The position numbers and the translations under genes were made by a program. Positions 35,508 to 45,707 of a stretch of DNA of 64,000 nucleotides are shown one piece after another. The stretch spans positions 1-64,000 of the forward strand of contig NZ_JAATJA010000005.1 of NCBI RefSeq assembly GCF_011927665.1. The letters run 5' to 3'. The stretch's first letter is position 1. Each line of letters opens with the position of its first letter. The stretch comes from Desulfobaculum xiamenense (GTDB lineage: Bacteria > Desulfobacterota > Desulfovibrionia > Desulfovibrionales > Desulfovibrionaceae). Below the pieces are notes generated by a model. That model was not told where the DNA came from. It saw only the letters and a list, made by a program, of their open reading frames with translations, and did not search any database.

Positions 35508-37883
35508 GTGCCACATCCCCGGCCCAACCCGCAACACGCCCGGCGCATAGTCTGGTCCACGTCAGTTGCGCTCGCCGTCCTCACGCTCGTCGCGCTGGCG
35601 GGCTGCGTCATTGCGTGGACCGGCCAGCTTCACGCGGAAACGCTTTCCCGCCCGAACGTGCTCATCCTCAATTCCTACCACCGCGGCTACCAGTGGTCGG
35701 ACGACATCATGAACGGCATGGACTCCGTTCTTCGGACCTCATCCACCCGGCCAGAACTGTTCACCGAATATCTCGATTCGAAGCGCATCCCGGTACAGCA
35801 GGCCTTTTCCTACATGGCACAACTCATTGCCCTGAAATACGGGGCCAGACATTTCGATGCCATCCTGACCTCGGACGACAACGCCCTCGACTTCGTGCTC
35901 GCGCACCGCGCCGACTTGTTCCCGAACCTTCCGGTCGTCTTCTGTGGCATCAACGAATTTTCTCCCGAGCGAGTCCACGGGGACACGATGGTCACCGGCA
36001 TCGTCGAACGCCGCAACTACAGCGGCACGGTGGAACTCGCCCTACGCCTGCACCCCGGTACGAGAAAGATCGTGGCCGTCAGCGACGCCACCACCACCGG
36101 CCGTCTGATGCTCGACGACGTGTGGCGGGCCGTGTCCTCGCTGGAACAGGCCGTGACCTACGAGGAACTCTCGGGCCTCACGCGGGCGGAACTCCGTTAC
36201 TCGCTGGGCACGCTACCGCCCAATACCGTCATCATCTTCGTCTCCTACTTCCTCGACCGCGAAGGCCGCTCGTACACGCTGGAGGAAGCCTTCGAAATTC
36301 TGAACTCCGCGCCACACATCCCCGTCTATACGGTGGTGGGCACCTATCTCGGGCTTGGTGCCGTGGGCGGAGAACTGCTCAGCGCACGGCTGCAAGGCGC
36401 ATACGCGGCCCGGATGCTGGACCGCATCCTCGGCGGCACGCCCATCGAAAAGATTCCCCCGTACACGGAAAGCCCAACCCAGACGGTACTCGACTGGAAC
36501 GCCATGCAGCACTTTCACATCGACGAACAACGTCTGCCGCCGGGGAGCGTCGTCATCAATCGCCCGGAATCCTTCTACCTGAAATACAAGTACCACATCT
36601 GGGCCGCAGCGGGCTTCACCGCGCTCCAGACGGCGGTCATCCTCATTCTGCTGGCAAACATCATCCGCCGCAGGGCCGCAGAACTGCGCCTGCGCGAGAG
36701 CGAAGAGAAATTCCGCCGGATATTCGAAAACATTCGCGACGGCTACTTCCTCACCCGCATGAATGGCACCCTGCAACTGGCCAACAAGGCCCTCGCCGAC
36801 ATGTTCGGCTACGACAGCCCCGAGACGATGCAGGGCATCGACGTGCGGGAATCGCTCTACAATTCCCCGCGCGACAGGGACCGAATGCTCTCGCGCCTCA
36901 TGGAGACGGGCGACCTCTACGGCTATGAAATGACCTTTCGCCGCAAGGACGGTTCCGTATTCCTCTGCGACTGCAACATTCACCTGCTCTACGACGATGC
37001 AGGCACCCCCTTCGCAACGGAAGGACTCCTGCGAGACGTCACCGAACGCAAGCTGACCGAGGCCATGATGGTCCAGAACCAGAAGATGATGAGCCTTGGC
37101 GGTCTGGCCGCAGGCATGGCGCACGAGATCAACAATCCGCTAGGGGCCATCACGCAGGGTGCGCAAAACATCATGCGCCGAGTCTCACCCGGACTGTCCG
37201 CCAACGAGAAGGCTGCAACCGACGCAGGCACCAGCCTTGAAGCGGTTCACGACTACCTCGAACGCCGGGGCGTCATCCGCATGATCCGAGGCATTCAGGA
37301 ATCCGGCGCACGCGCGGCGCGCATCGCCTCCGACATGCTGAACTTCAGCCGCCGTAGCGAATCCGAACACGCGCCACACGACATCCACGCCATCATCGAC
37401 GACACCCTCACCCTCGCCGCCAACGACTACGACCTCAGCAAGCGCTATGACTTCAAGAAAATCGAGATAACGACCGACTACGCAAGGGACATCCCTCCCG
37501 TGATCTGCTCGCCTTCGGAAATAGGCCAAGTATTCCTGAACATCTTCAAGAACGCCACGCAGGCCATGACAGCCCAGCACACCGGAGACGCACCGCGCCT
37601 CTCGCTCGGCACGAAGCGTAACGATGGACATGTCGTCATCACCATTTCCGACAATGGTCCCGGCATGGACGCCGATACACTCACTCATCTCTTCGATCCC
37701 TTCTTCACCACCAAGCGCATGGGCGAGGGAACGGGGCTCGGAATGTCCGTCTCCCGCCACATCATCGAGAATAACCACTGTGGCACCATCCGCGCCACAT
37801 CCGCCCCGGGGCAGGGTGCCACCTTTGTCATCACCCTTCCCTTCGGGGAGTGCCTGCGAAAGGACGACGCCACCGCGCCATGA
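35508..37883 (+). CDS. sensor kinase with substrate-binding-like outer domain, PAS, HisKA
   Basis: A 791-residue protein starting at GTG with CGGAGG before it. Signal-anchor near residues 15-40; an outer domain (about 45-340) beginning NVLILNSYHRGYQWSDDIMNG that resembles ABC-type substrate-binding proteins (PF04392-like); a membrane helix (about 365-388); PAS (about 400-510); HisKA with AAGMAHEINNPLGAI; ATPase with NIFKNATQAM, DNGPGMD and GEGTGLGMSVS. The segment between phospho-His and MLNFSRR is longer than usual and contains YLERRGVIRMI. No response regulator is adjacent. A paralogue of the same build lies at 49086-51797. Confidence 0.9.
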   Translation: MPHPRPNPQHARRIVWSTSVALAVLTLVALAGCVIAWTGQLHAETLSRPNVLILNSYHRGYQWSDDIMNGMDSVLRTSSTRPELFTEYLDSKRIPVQQAFSYMAQLIALKYGARHFDAILTSDDNALDFVLAHRADLFPNLPVVFCGINEFSPERVHGDTMVTGIVERRNYSGTVELALRLHPGTRKIVAVSDATTTGRLMLDDVWRAVSSLEQAVTYEELSGLTRAELRYSLGTLPPNTVIIFVSYFLDREGRSYTLEEAFEILNSAPHIPVYTVVGTYLGLGAVGGELLSARLQGAYAARMLDRILGGTPIEKIPPYTESPTQTVLDWNAMQHFHIDEQRLPPGSVVINRPESFYLKYKYHIWAAAGFTALQTAVILILLANIIRRRAAELRLRESEEKFRRIFENIRDGYFLTRMNGTLQLANKALADMFGYDSPETMQGIDVRESLYNSPRDRDRMLSRLMETGDLYGYEMTFRRKDGSVFLCDCNIHLLYDDAGTPFATEGLLRDVTERKLTEAMMVQNQKMMSLGGLAAGMAHEINNPLGAITQGAQNIMRRVSPGLSANEKAATDAGTSLEAVHDYLERRGVIRMIRGIQESGARAARIASDMLNFSRRSESEHAPHDIHAIIDDTLTLAANDYDLSKRYDFKKIEITTDYARDIPPVICSPSEIGQVFLNIFKNATQAMTAQHTGDAPRLSLGTKRNDGHVVITISDNGPGMDADTLTHLFDPFFTTKRMGEGTGLGMSVSRHIIENNHCGTIRATSAPGQGATFVITLPFGECLRKDDATAP

Positions 37884-37887
37884 GCAC

Positions 37888-37920
37888 AAAAAAGCCCCGC
37901 CGGGATATCCCGACGGGGCC
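37888..37920 (-). terminator. terminator of the isoprenoid operon
   Basis: GCCCCGCCGGGA / TCCCGACGGGGC stem with one mismatch; on the minus strand followed by TTTTTTGTG. Confidence 0.82.
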
Positions 37921-37943
37921 GAAAAAAGTCCGCTCCATTCGCT

Positions 37944-39854
37944 CTAGGCCGAGGCCAGCAGCTCCTCAAGATTTCGACGAATGCCAACCTTGTCGATGCC
38001 CAGACGCGCACGCAGCTCCTTCTGCTTGCCGTGCTCGACGAACCCGTCCGGCAGGCCAAGGCGCTTCACCGTCACGCCAGACAGCGCGCCGTTGTCGGAA
38101 AGCACTTCGAGCACTCCGGAACCGAAGCCGCCCTTAAGTACGTTTTCCTCCACCAGCAGCATCTTGCTGAACCGTCCAGCCAGTTCGATAAGCTGAGCCT
38201 CGGGCATGGGCCGGATGAAACGCGCGTTGAACACGGCGACGCTCGCCCCGGTTTCGCGCTCCAACTCCTCTGCTGCGGCGAGCGACGGATTCACGCGGCT
38301 GCCGATGGCGACGACCACCGCGTCGGTTCCGTCGCGCAGCAGGCATCCCTCACCAAGGGGCAACGGCTCGGGCTTCTCAACGGTGGGCGTACCCAGTCCG
38401 ACGCCGCGCGGATAGCGCAGCGCCACCGGGCCGTCATGCCGAATAGCCGTCACCAGCATGCGCTGAAGTTCGGCCTCGTCCGCCGGAGCCATGAATACGA
38501 GGTTCGGAATGTGACGAAGGTAGCTCATGTCGAACGCGCCATGATGCGTGGGGCCGTCCTCGCCCACCAGACCGCCGCGGTCGAGACAAAGCACAACCGG
38601 CAGGTTCTGGAGACAGACGTCGTGCACGATCTGATCGTAGGAGCGCTGCATGAACGTGGAATAGATGACGACCACGGGCTTGAAGCCCTCGGTGGCCAGA
38701 CCGGCCGCGAAGGTCACCGCGTGCTGCTCGCAGATGCCCACGTCCACGAAGCGGTCCGGGAAGCGCTCGCGGAAGCGGTCCAATCCCGTTCCTTCGGGCA
38801 TGGCGGCGGTGATGGCGATGATGGACTGGTCCTCCTCGGCCATGCGGCACAGGGTCTGGCCGAAGACGTCCGTGTACGAGGGCAGGCTGCATCCGCCGAA
38901 CTTGCGGGCGAGGCCGGTTTCCGGCTCGAAACAGCCCACGCCGTGGAAATAGGTCGGGTTGTCCTCGGCGGGCTGGTACCCCTTGCCCTTCTTGGTCAGC
39001 ACATGCACGAGCACCGGTCCGGACAGCTTCTTCACCTGCTCGAACACGCTGGTCATGAGGTCGATGTTGTGGCCGTCGAAGGGGCCGAGGTAGTTGAAAC
39101 GGAAGGCCTCAAACAGCATGCCCGGCGTAAAGAAGTGCTTGAACGCCTCCTCGGACTTGCGGGCGTAGGTCGCGAGGTCTTCGCCGATCTTGGGCACGGA
39201 CTTGAGGATGCTTTCCACGTCCTTCTTGAAGCGCACCACCCAACTTTTGGTCAGGTTGCGCGAGAAGAACGAGGACAGCGCACCCACATTGCGCGAGATG
39301 GACATCTCGTTGTCATTGAGGACGACGATCATATCGCTGTGCAGGCCGCCAGCCTGATTGAGGCCCTCGTAGGCCTGCCCGGCGGTCATGGAGCCGTCGC
39401 CAATGACGGCCACCACGCGGTTGTCGCGCCCCTTGAGGTCGCGGCCGCAGGCCATGCCAAGGGCGGCGGAGATGGACGTGGAGGAGTGCCCCACGCCGAA
39501 ATGGTCGTACGCGCTCTCGGACATCTTCGGGAATCCGCTGATGCCGCCAAGGCTGCGCAACGTGCCGAAGCGGTCACGCCGTCCGGTGAGGATCTTGTAG
39601 ACGTAGGCCTGATGCCCCACGTCCCACACGATCTTGTCCCGGCTGGGGTCGAAGGCGCGAAGCAGGGCCAGCGTCAGTTCAACCACGCCAAGCGACGGGG
39701 CAAGGTGGCCGCCGGTGGTGGCCACGGTATCGATGATCAGCCGGCGCAGTTCACCGGCAAGCTGAATCAGCTCCGGCGAAGAAAGCTGCTGCACGTCCGT
39801 GGGACGCTCTATGCCGGAGAGAACCGTCTTTTCCTGTAGCTGGGTGGCATCCAT
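37944..39854 (-). CDS. dxs: 1-deoxy-D-xylulose-5-phosphate synthase
   Basis: A 636-residue thiamine-diphosphate enzyme making DXP from pyruvate and glyceraldehyde 3-phosphate, the first step of the MEP pathway. The ThDP motif is GDGSMTAGQAYEGLNQAG to NDNEMSIS; HHGAFDMSYLRHIPN and the C-terminal VEENVLKGGFGSGV are typical. Last gene of an eight-gene minus-strand run whose first gene is ispG, so the operon carries the first enzyme and the HMBPP-forming enzyme of the pathway plus ispA. Confidence 0.97.
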   Translation of the reverse strand: MDATQLQEKTVLSGIERPTDVQQLSSPELIQLAGELRRLIIDTVATTGGHLAPSLGVVELTLALLRAFDPSRDKIVWDVGHQAYVYKILTGRRDRFGTLRSLGGISGFPKMSESAYDHFGVGHSSTSISAALGMACGRDLKGRDNRVVAVIGDGSMTAGQAYEGLNQAGGLHSDMIVVLNDNEMSISRNVGALSSFFSRNLTKSWVVRFKKDVESILKSVPKIGEDLATYARKSEEAFKHFFTPGMLFEAFRFNYLGPFDGHNIDLMTSVFEQVKKLSGPVLVHVLTKKGKGYQPAEDNPTYFHGVGCFEPETGLARKFGGCSLPSYTDVFGQTLCRMAEEDQSIIAITAAMPEGTGLDRFRERFPDRFVDVGICEQHAVTFAAGLATEGFKPVVVIYSTFMQRSYDQIVHDVCLQNLPVVLCLDRGGLVGEDGPTHHGAFDMSYLRHIPNLVFMAPADEAELQRMLVTAIRHDGPVALRYPRGVGLGTPTVEKPEPLPLGEGCLLRDGTDAVVVAIGSRVNPSLAAAEELERETGASVAVFNARFIRPMPEAQLIELAGRFSKMLLVEENVLKGGFGSGVLEVLSDNGALSGVTVKRLGLPDGFVEHGKQKELRARLGIDKVGIRRNLEELLASA

Positions 39855-39905
39855 GCCGACTCCTTGTCCGTCACGCTTGGTTGCGCTGTTTGAAATGTCG
39901 GAAGA

Positions 39906-40814
39906 TCAGTTGGCGCGCTGGACAATATACTCCGCCAAAGACCGAAGGAAATCCGCCTGCGTGCCGGAATATCCCCGGATGGCCAGACAGGCTTCGGCAA
40001 TGACCTGCACGGCCATGTCGCGGCTTTCGTCGAGGCCGACAAGACTCGGGTAGGTGTTCTTGCCCTGCCCCTCGTCACTGCCGACAGGCTTGCCGAGTTC
40101 CTTCTCGTCGCCGACCACGTCGAGAATGTCGTCCACGATCTGGAAAGCCATGCCCACGTGCTTGCCGTAGGCGATGACGTTGGCAAGGTCGTCGTCCGTC
40201 GCTCCAGCGAGAATGGCACCGGACAGGCACGACGCGGTGATGAGCGCACCGGTCTTCAGGGAATGCATGCGCTGCAATTCGGCAAGCTCCACGCCCGCCT
40301 TCCCGGTCAGCGCCATGTCGAGCATCTGGCCGCCGACCATGCCATTGGCACCCGCCCCGTACGCGACGACAGCCGCAGCCTGCAACACGCGCTCGGCGGC
40401 AACGCCACGGGTGTTGAGCATCAGCCCGAAGGCCTCGGTCAGAAGTGCGTCACCGGCCAGAATGGCCGTAGCCTCGTCGAACTGGCGATGGTTGGACGGC
40501 TTACCGCGCCGCAGGTCGTCATCGTCCATGGCGGGAAGGTCGTCGTGGATGAGAGAATAGGTGTGGATCAGCTCGATGGAGCACGCAAAGGGCATGGTCA
40601 CATTGAAATCCAGCCCGAAATGCGCGGCCCATGCGAGGCACAGCGCGGGGCGAAGCCTTTTTCCGCCTGCAAGCAGGCTGTATTCCATCGACTCGCGGAG
40701 TCGGTCCATGATGCCGCGATCCGCAAGGCAGGTCTCAAGGTAATCGTTGACGGCCTGTCCGTAGTTGCCAAGGGTCTTCTTCGCGTCCACCATTCTATGC
40801 TGCGTCATCGTCAT
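39906..40814 (-). CDS. ispA: polyprenyl (farnesyl/geranyl) diphosphate synthase
   Basis: A 302-residue trans-prenyltransferase. First Asp-rich motif HDDLPAMDDDDLRRGK, second VDDILDV; GGKRLRPAL near residue 55. The length and short residues before the first DD suggest a C10-C20 product enzyme such as farnesyl diphosphate synthase. The start at 40814 overlaps xseB by 20 bases; later in-frame ATGs at 40808 and 40793 are possible. The xseB-ispA-dxs order is common in many bacteria. Confidence 0.94.
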   Translation of the reverse strand: MTMTQHRMVDAKKTLGNYGQAVNDYLETCLADRGIMDRLRESMEYSLLAGGKRLRPALCLAWAAHFGLDFNVTMPFACSIELIHTYSLIHDDLPAMDDDDLRRGKPSNHRQFDEATAILAGDALLTEAFGLMLNTRGVAAERVLQAAAVVAYGAGANGMVGGQMLDMALTGKAGVELAELQRMHSLKTGALITASCLSGAILAGATDDDLANVIAYGKHVGMAFQIVDDILDVVGDEKELGKPVGSDEGQGKNTYPSLVGLDESRDMAVQVIAEACLAIRGYSGTQADFLRSLAEYIVQRAN

Positions 40815-41028
40815 CTTCCGTTTGAAATTCCTTGAGTCCGTCCGCGGTGAGCAGGCTGACCTCGTTTCGGGCCTCCTCCAGCCGCTTGCGGCAGGCCTTG
40901 GCCAACTCCACGCCCTCCCTGAACAGGGCGACGCCTCTTTCCAGCGGTTGTTCACCACCTTCGAGTTCCTGCACGATCTGCTGCAACCTCAAGAGCTGCG
41001 CCTCGAAATCATCCTTTCTTTTCGCCAT
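40795..41028 (-). CDS. xseB: exodeoxyribonuclease VII small subunit
   Basis: A 77-residue helical protein with the XseB pattern FEAQLLRLQQIVQELEGGEQ and PLERGVALFREGVELAKACRKRLEEA. It stabilises XseA, encoded two genes upstream, with an M23 peptidase gene in between. It overlaps ispA by 20 bases. Confidence 0.94.
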   Translation of the reverse strand: MAKRKDDFEAQLLRLQQIVQELEGGEQPLERGVALFREGVELAKACRKRLEEARNEVSLLTADGLKEFQTEDDDDAA

Positions 41029-41032
41029 GCTG

Positions 41033-41929
41033 TCATCCTTGCGTGTTCGGAACGCCTGCGCCCTCGAACAGGGGCATCGGGTCCACCATGTGCCCCATGA
41101 CCGACAGGCCGAAATGCAGATGCGGACCGGTCACACGGCCCGTGGAGCCGACCTTGCCGATCTCCTGCCCGGCGGAGACGAACTGCCCCTCACGCACGCC
41201 GAAGGCCGACATGTGGCAGTACATGCTGATCATTCCCTGTCCATGATCGATGTACACGACATTGCCGGAAAAGTAATGGTCCGCCACGAGGGCCACCTCA
41301 CCGGCGGCAAAGGCATTGATGGCAGAACCGGCCGCTCCGCGCAGGTCCACCCCGCGATGCGGGGCGCGCGGCTCGCCGTTGAAGACGCGACGCAGGCCGA
41401 AATCGCTCGACACGCCTCCCGGAACAGGCCGCACGAAGGGCGTCTCCCAGAAGCGCTCACCGGACCTGCGAGCCAGCACGCGCTGCACCGCCTCGCGCTC
41501 AAGTTTGTGACGTTCTAGCGCCTTGGGGGCCGGGTGGACCATCTTCTTGGCCACCGTGAGATGCTGCTCAGGATACTTGCGGGTCACGACGGTCACGTCG
41601 CGCCGCACGGCGCGGGTTCCGCCGGGCAGCTCGAAGGCCACGTCCAGCGCCTTGCGCCCGGGCTTGGTCGTCAGGTCCGCAGCCAGCGCCACCCACGTTC
41701 CGTAGCCTGCGGCCTCGGGGCGCAGAACCGGAGAAAAGGTCTCACCAAGCCACGACACGCGCACGGCCTTCGCCTCCACGGGCGAGGCAAGGCGCACGAA
41801 AAAGGCGCATCCGATGCCCACACTGTCCACGGCGTCCACAGCGGGCGACGCGGCGGCATACGCCGCTCCCGGGGCGACACACCATGCGGCGACGCCGGGG
41901 GCCAATGCCAGAAAATTTCGTCTATTCAT
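41033..41929 (-). CDS. M23-family (LytM) metallopeptidase
   Basis: A 298-residue exported protein. The N terminus MNRRNFLALAPGVAAWC has an RR and a hydrophobic core ending AAYAA, so Sec or perhaps Tat export. The C-terminal LytM domain (about 165-290) has HRGVDLRG (HxxxD), YCHMSA and HLHFGLSV (HxH), so the zinc site is complete and it should be an active peptidoglycan hydrolase. It starts in the stop of xseA (TAATG) and lies between the two exonuclease VII subunit genes. Confidence 0.93.
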   Translation of the reverse strand: MNRRNFLALAPGVAAWCVAPGAAYAAASPAVDAVDSVGIGCAFFVRLASPVEAKAVRVSWLGETFSPVLRPEAAGYGTWVALAADLTTKPGRKALDVAFELPGGTRAVRRDVTVVTRKYPEQHLTVAKKMVHPAPKALERHKLEREAVQRVLARRSGERFWETPFVRPVPGGVSSDFGLRRVFNGEPRAPHRGVDLRGAAGSAINAFAAGEVALVADHYFSGNVVYIDHGQGMISMYCHMSAFGVREGQFVSAGQEIGKVGSTGRVTGPHLHFGLSVMGHMVDPMPLFEGAGVPNTQG

Positions 41930-43329
41930 TATTCCGTTTCCTGAATGTCCCTGACCGTATCGGTCACGTCGGCTCCGACGCGTCCATCGCGAACGCGAAT
42001 GGTCACGCGCTCGCCGGGGCCTATCTCATCCACGCTGCGCAAAAAGCGTCCCGTGCGTTCCACGGTCACCAAACCATATCCACGCGTCAGCGGCTTCTCT
42101 GGGTCCACTGCGTCAAGGCGTGCCTCGGCAAGGGCCAAGGCCTGCGCCCGCGTGCGTACCTGTCCCGCTGCGGCAAGCTCCAGCCGATGCACCAAGGCGT
42201 CGATGCCGTCGCGCCGACGCGCCAGCGCCTCGGGCCCGAAGGCTCGGGGCAACGCTGTCTCCGCGCGCGAAATGACCTCGGCCCTGCGGTCCAGCTGAAC
42301 GCGCATGGCCTGCTCCAGCGCACGGGCGGCATCGGTGAACCGTTCCAGCCAATGCTCCACGCGCCGTGCCGGCGACAGCCACGCCAGCGCCTTCTCAAGA
42401 TTGCCCAGCCGTTCGTCGGCCGCGCCAAGCGCCCGCCCAGCGGCCCGCTGCAAGGCGATGTCGAGGGCGTCCACCTGCTGCACCAAAGCCGCCCGTTCAG
42501 GCCACAGCAACTGGGCGGCATGCGATGGCGTCGCCGCCCGCAAATCCGCAACGAAATCCGCGATGGTCGTGTCCACCTCGTGCCCTACGCCGGAAAGCAC
42601 CGGAAGGCGACAATTGAAGATGGCGTCGGCCACGGGTTCGGTATTGAAGGCCCACAAGTCCTCAAGGGAACCGCCGCCACGAATGAGCACGACCACATCG
42701 GCCCAGTCGTCGGCGTCCACCTGCGCAAGGGCATGCGCAATCTGGGCCGGAGCCTGATCGCCCTGCACCAGCACGGGATGGATGCGGATCTGCGCACCCC
42801 ATCCGCGTTCGGCGGCAATGCGCAGGAAATCGCGAATGGCCGCCCCGGTGGGCGCAGTGATCACTGCCACCCGTGCGGGATGCCACGGCAGGCTCATCTT
42901 GCGAGAGGGGTCGAAGTAGCCCAACCCGGCCAGCTTGGCCTTGAGGGCCTCGAACTCCGCGTGCAGACGCCCCACGCCCTGATCCTGCACCAGTTCGGCA
43001 ACGAGCTGGTACTGGCCGCGAGGAGCGTAGACGTTGAGCCGCCCGGCGCACACGACCTCCTGCCCTTCGGCAAGACTCGGCCGATAGCCGTTCTCGTGCA
43101 CCTCGCCGGTCAGCGGGTCCACGCCGCCGCGCTCGATGATGCGCTGGCTGCCGCGAAACCAGACCACGGACAGTTGGGCGTTCTCGTCACGCAGGGTGAA
43201 GTAGATATGCCCGCTGCCGGGGCGGGTGAGATTGCCCACCTGCCCCCGCACCCACACGAAGGGGAACTGGCTTTCCAGCACATCGCGGACCGCGAAGGTG
43301 AGTTCGGATACGCCGAAGATGTGCGGCAC
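41929..43329 (-). CDS. xseA: exodeoxyribonuclease VII large subunit
   Basis: A 466-residue subunit. N-terminal OB fold (WVRGQVGNLTRPGSGHIYFTL in part), then the catalytic domain with APTGAAIRDFL, VVLIRGGGSLEDLWAFN and GVGHEVDTTIADFVADLRAATPSHAA (split) motifs, and a coiled coil toward the C terminus. Starts with GTG behind GGGAGG. It digests single-stranded DNA from both ends. Overlaps the peptidase gene by one base. Confidence 0.95.
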   Translation of the reverse strand: MPHIFGVSELTFAVRDVLESQFPFVWVRGQVGNLTRPGSGHIYFTLRDENAQLSVVWFRGSQRIIERGGVDPLTGEVHENGYRPSLAEGQEVVCAGRLNVYAPRGQYQLVAELVQDQGVGRLHAEFEALKAKLAGLGYFDPSRKMSLPWHPARVAVITAPTGAAIRDFLRIAAERGWGAQIRIHPVLVQGDQAPAQIAHALAQVDADDWADVVVLIRGGGSLEDLWAFNTEPVADAIFNCRLPVLSGVGHEVDTTIADFVADLRAATPSHAAQLLWPERAALVQQVDALDIALQRAAGRALGAADERLGNLEKALAWLSPARRVEHWLERFTDAARALEQAMRVQLDRRAEVISRAETALPRAFGPEALARRRDGIDALVHRLELAAAGQVRTRAQALALAEARLDAVDPEKPLTRGYGLVTVERTGRFLRSVDEIGPGERVTIRVRDGRVGADVTDTVRDIQETE

Positions 43330-43339
43330 GCCAGCCTCC

Positions 43340-43948
43340 CTACTCCGCAGCCACGGCCGCGCCCGCGCCGATCATCACGGCACCGGCGGTGCGGTTGGCA
43401 TTGCGCCATGCCCGGCCGGACGAAAAAAGCCTGCGGCCTCCGGCGGCCAGCCACGCATAGGCGACGACCACCGCATAGACCACCACGCCCACCACACAGG
43501 CGGCGAGCAGGCCGTCCGTGGGCGTCAGGGCCGAAAGGTCCACGAAGGCGGGCAGGAATCCGCAATAGAAGCCGATGACCTTGGGGTTGCCAAGGGTCAG
43601 CGCCAGCCCGGAAAGGAAATTCCGGCTCCGACACGGCGCGGCGGACACGGCGACGGGGCGCGCTGGCGGGCGAAGCAGGCAGCACAGCCCCATCCACACG
43701 AGATAGGCCGCGCCTGCCCAGCGGATGACGGCAAACAGCCAGCCGAGCTCTCGCGCCACCACCCCGAGTCCGCCCATGGCGAACCCGAGGTAGCACAGGT
43801 CGCCCGCCACGATACCCAGCCCAAAGACCAGCGTGGGACGCAGACCATGGGCCATGCCCCGCGCCAGGACGGCCATGATGGCCGGTCCCGGCGTGGCGGA
43901 CATGACGAACAGCGCTGCGGCAAGCGCGAGAAGCCCGGCGGCGGTCAT
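43340..43948 (-). CDS. LysE/RhtB-family exporter
   Basis: A 202-residue membrane protein with about six helices. FVMSATPGPAIMAVLARGMAHG in part (PGP motif) and FLSGLALTLGNPKVIGFY are typical of LysE/RhtB amino acid exporters. The start at 43948 lies just before the proS stop and has GAGGAG about nine bases upstream; longer forms from 43972 or 43984 would overlap proS. Substrate unknown. Confidence 0.88.
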   Translation of the reverse strand: MTAAGLLALAAALFVMSATPGPAIMAVLARGMAHGLRPTLVFGLGIVAGDLCYLGFAMGGLGVVARELGWLFAVIRWAGAAYLVWMGLCCLLRPPARPVAVSAAPCRSRNFLSGLALTLGNPKVIGFYCGFLPAFVDLSALTPTDGLLAACVVGVVVYAVVVAYAWLAAGGRRLFSSGRAWRNANRTAGAVMIGAGAAVAAE

Positions 43949-43949
43949 G

Positions 43950-45707
43950 TTATCTGCACTCCTCGGTTTCATCGCAATTGGCAAGGCCCCAACCGGCCCA
44001 CACGCACTTGCGCCATTCGAGGAGTTCGCGTTCGAGGTTCTCGATGGAGAGTTCGGACTTCTCGCCGCTACGACGGTCCTTGACCTCCACGATGCCGTTC
44101 TTGAGGCCCTTACCGCCCACGACGATCTGCATGGGCATGCCGATGAGGTCGGCGTCCTTGAACTTCACGCCGGGACGCTCGTCGCGGTCGTCGAGGAGCA
44201 CGTCCATGCCCCAGCTGCGGAGCATGCCGTAGATTTCCTCAGCCTTGCCCAGAATGTCCTCCTTGCGGGGGTCGAGGCACAGCACAACGGCCTCGAAGGG
44301 CGCGATGGGCGGCGGGAAGGCGATGCCGTCCTCGTCGTGGTTCTGCTCGATGCAGGCCGCAACGACGCGGGACACGCCAATGCCGTAGCAGCCCATGATC
44401 ATCGTCTGCTCCTTGCCGTTCTCGTCAAGGAAGGTCGCGTTCATGGATTTGGAGTACTTGGTGCCAAGCTTGAACACGTGACCGACCTCGATTCCCTTGG
44501 TCAGCTCGATACGACCACCGCACACGGGGCAGGGGTCGGACTCGGTGATCATGCGCAGGTCGGTGAAGGTCTCAATCTTGGCGTCGCGGGCAAGGTCGAG
44601 GTGCAGGATGTGCGTCTCGGCCTTGTTGGCACCGGCAACATAGTCATTGGCGGCGAGCAGCTCGTTGTCCGCGAGGATGCGCTCCACCTTGAGGCCCACC
44701 GGTCCGGCGAAGCCGACGGGAGCGCCGGTCCATGCGACGACCTGCTCGGGGCTGGCCATCACCGGCTCTTCCTGCGCGCCAAGGGCGTTCTTGAGCTTGA
44801 CCTCGTTGAGTTCGCGGTCACCACGCACGAGTACGGCCACGGGAGCGCCATCCACCACGTAAAGCAGGGTCTTCACGAGACGCTCGGCGGGCACGCCCAG
44901 GAACTCGGCAACCTCTTCCACGGTGTGCTTGCCGGGAGTGGCGACTTCCTCGATGGCGGGGCACTCGGCGGTGCAGGCAGGTTGCCCGCAACGGACCACG
45001 GCCTTTTCGAGGTTGGCGGAATATTCGCAGCCGTGACACACGGCGATGGTATCCTCGCCGGTGTCGGCCAGCACCATGAACTCGTGCGAGAAGCTGCCGC
45101 CGATGGAGCCGGAGTCAGCATCGACGGGACGAAAACGCATGCCGAGGCGCGAGAAGATGCGCTTGTAGGCCTCGAACATGCCCTTGTAGGACTCGTCGGC
45201 ACCGGCGTCGTCGGCGTCGAAGGAGTAGCCGTCCTTCATCAGGAACTCGCGGCCACGCATCAGACCGAAGCGGGGACGGATCTCGTCGCGGAACTTGGTC
45301 TGAATCTGGAACACGTTGATGGGCAGCTGACGGTAGGACTTCACCTCGCCGCGCAGCAGGTCGGTGACGACCTCCTCATGCGTGGGTCCGAGGCAGTAGT
45401 CACGGCCATTGCGGTCCTGAAAGCGCAGAAGCTCCTTGCCGTAGAACTCCCAACGGCCGGTTTCCTTCCACAGGTCGCCCGGCTGCACGGAGGGCATGAA
45501 AATTTCCTGCGCACCGGCGCGCTCCATCTCCTCGCGCACGATGGCGGCAACCTTGTTCAGGCTACGCAGGCCAAGGGGCAGGAAGGTGTAGATGCCGGAG
45601 GTGAGCTTGCGGATCATGCCCGCGCGCACAAGCAGCTTGTGGCTTATGACCTCGGCGTCGCCGGGGGCTTCCTTCAGTGTGGGAACATACATTTTGCTGA
45701 AACGCAT
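43950..45707 (-). CDS. proS: prolyl-tRNA synthetase, bacterial type
   Basis: A 585-residue class II synthetase. Motif 2 in [21 protein letters not shown] (split), the YbaK-like editing insertion (about 230-395; [22 protein letters not shown] in part), and motif 3 in [13 protein letters not shown]. The C-terminal anticodon domain is complete, followed by a short tail [18 protein letters not shown] with three cysteines. The zinc-like cysteines CPVCGG are seen. Begins one base after the ispG stop. Confidence 0.96.
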   Translation of the reverse strand: MRFSKMYVPTLKEAPGDAEVISHKLLVRAGMIRKLTSGIYTFLPLGLRSLNKVAAIVREEMERAGAQEIFMPSVQPGDLWKETGRWEFYGKELLRFQDRNGRDYCLGPTHEEVVTDLLRGEVKSYRQLPINVFQIQTKFRDEIRPRFGLMRGREFLMKDGYSFDADDAGADESYKGMFEAYKRIFSRLGMRFRPVDADSGSIGGSFSHEFMVLADTGEDTIAVCHGCEYSANLEKAVVRCGQPACTAECPAIEEVATPGKHTVEEVAEFLGVPAERLVKTLLYVVDGAPVAVLVRGDRELNEVKLKNALGAQEEPVMASPEQVVAWTGAPVGFAGPVGLKVERILADNELLAANDYVAGANKAETHILHLDLARDAKIETFTDLRMITESDPCPVCGGRIELTKGIEVGHVFKLGTKYSKSMNATFLDENGKEQTMIMGCYGIGVSRVVAACIEQNHDEDGIAFPPPIAPFEAVVLCLDPRKEDILGKAEEIYGMLRSWGMDVLLDDRDERPGVKFKDADLIGMPMQIVVGGKGLKNGIVEVKDRRSGEKSELSIENLERELLEWRKCVWAGWGLANCDETEECR

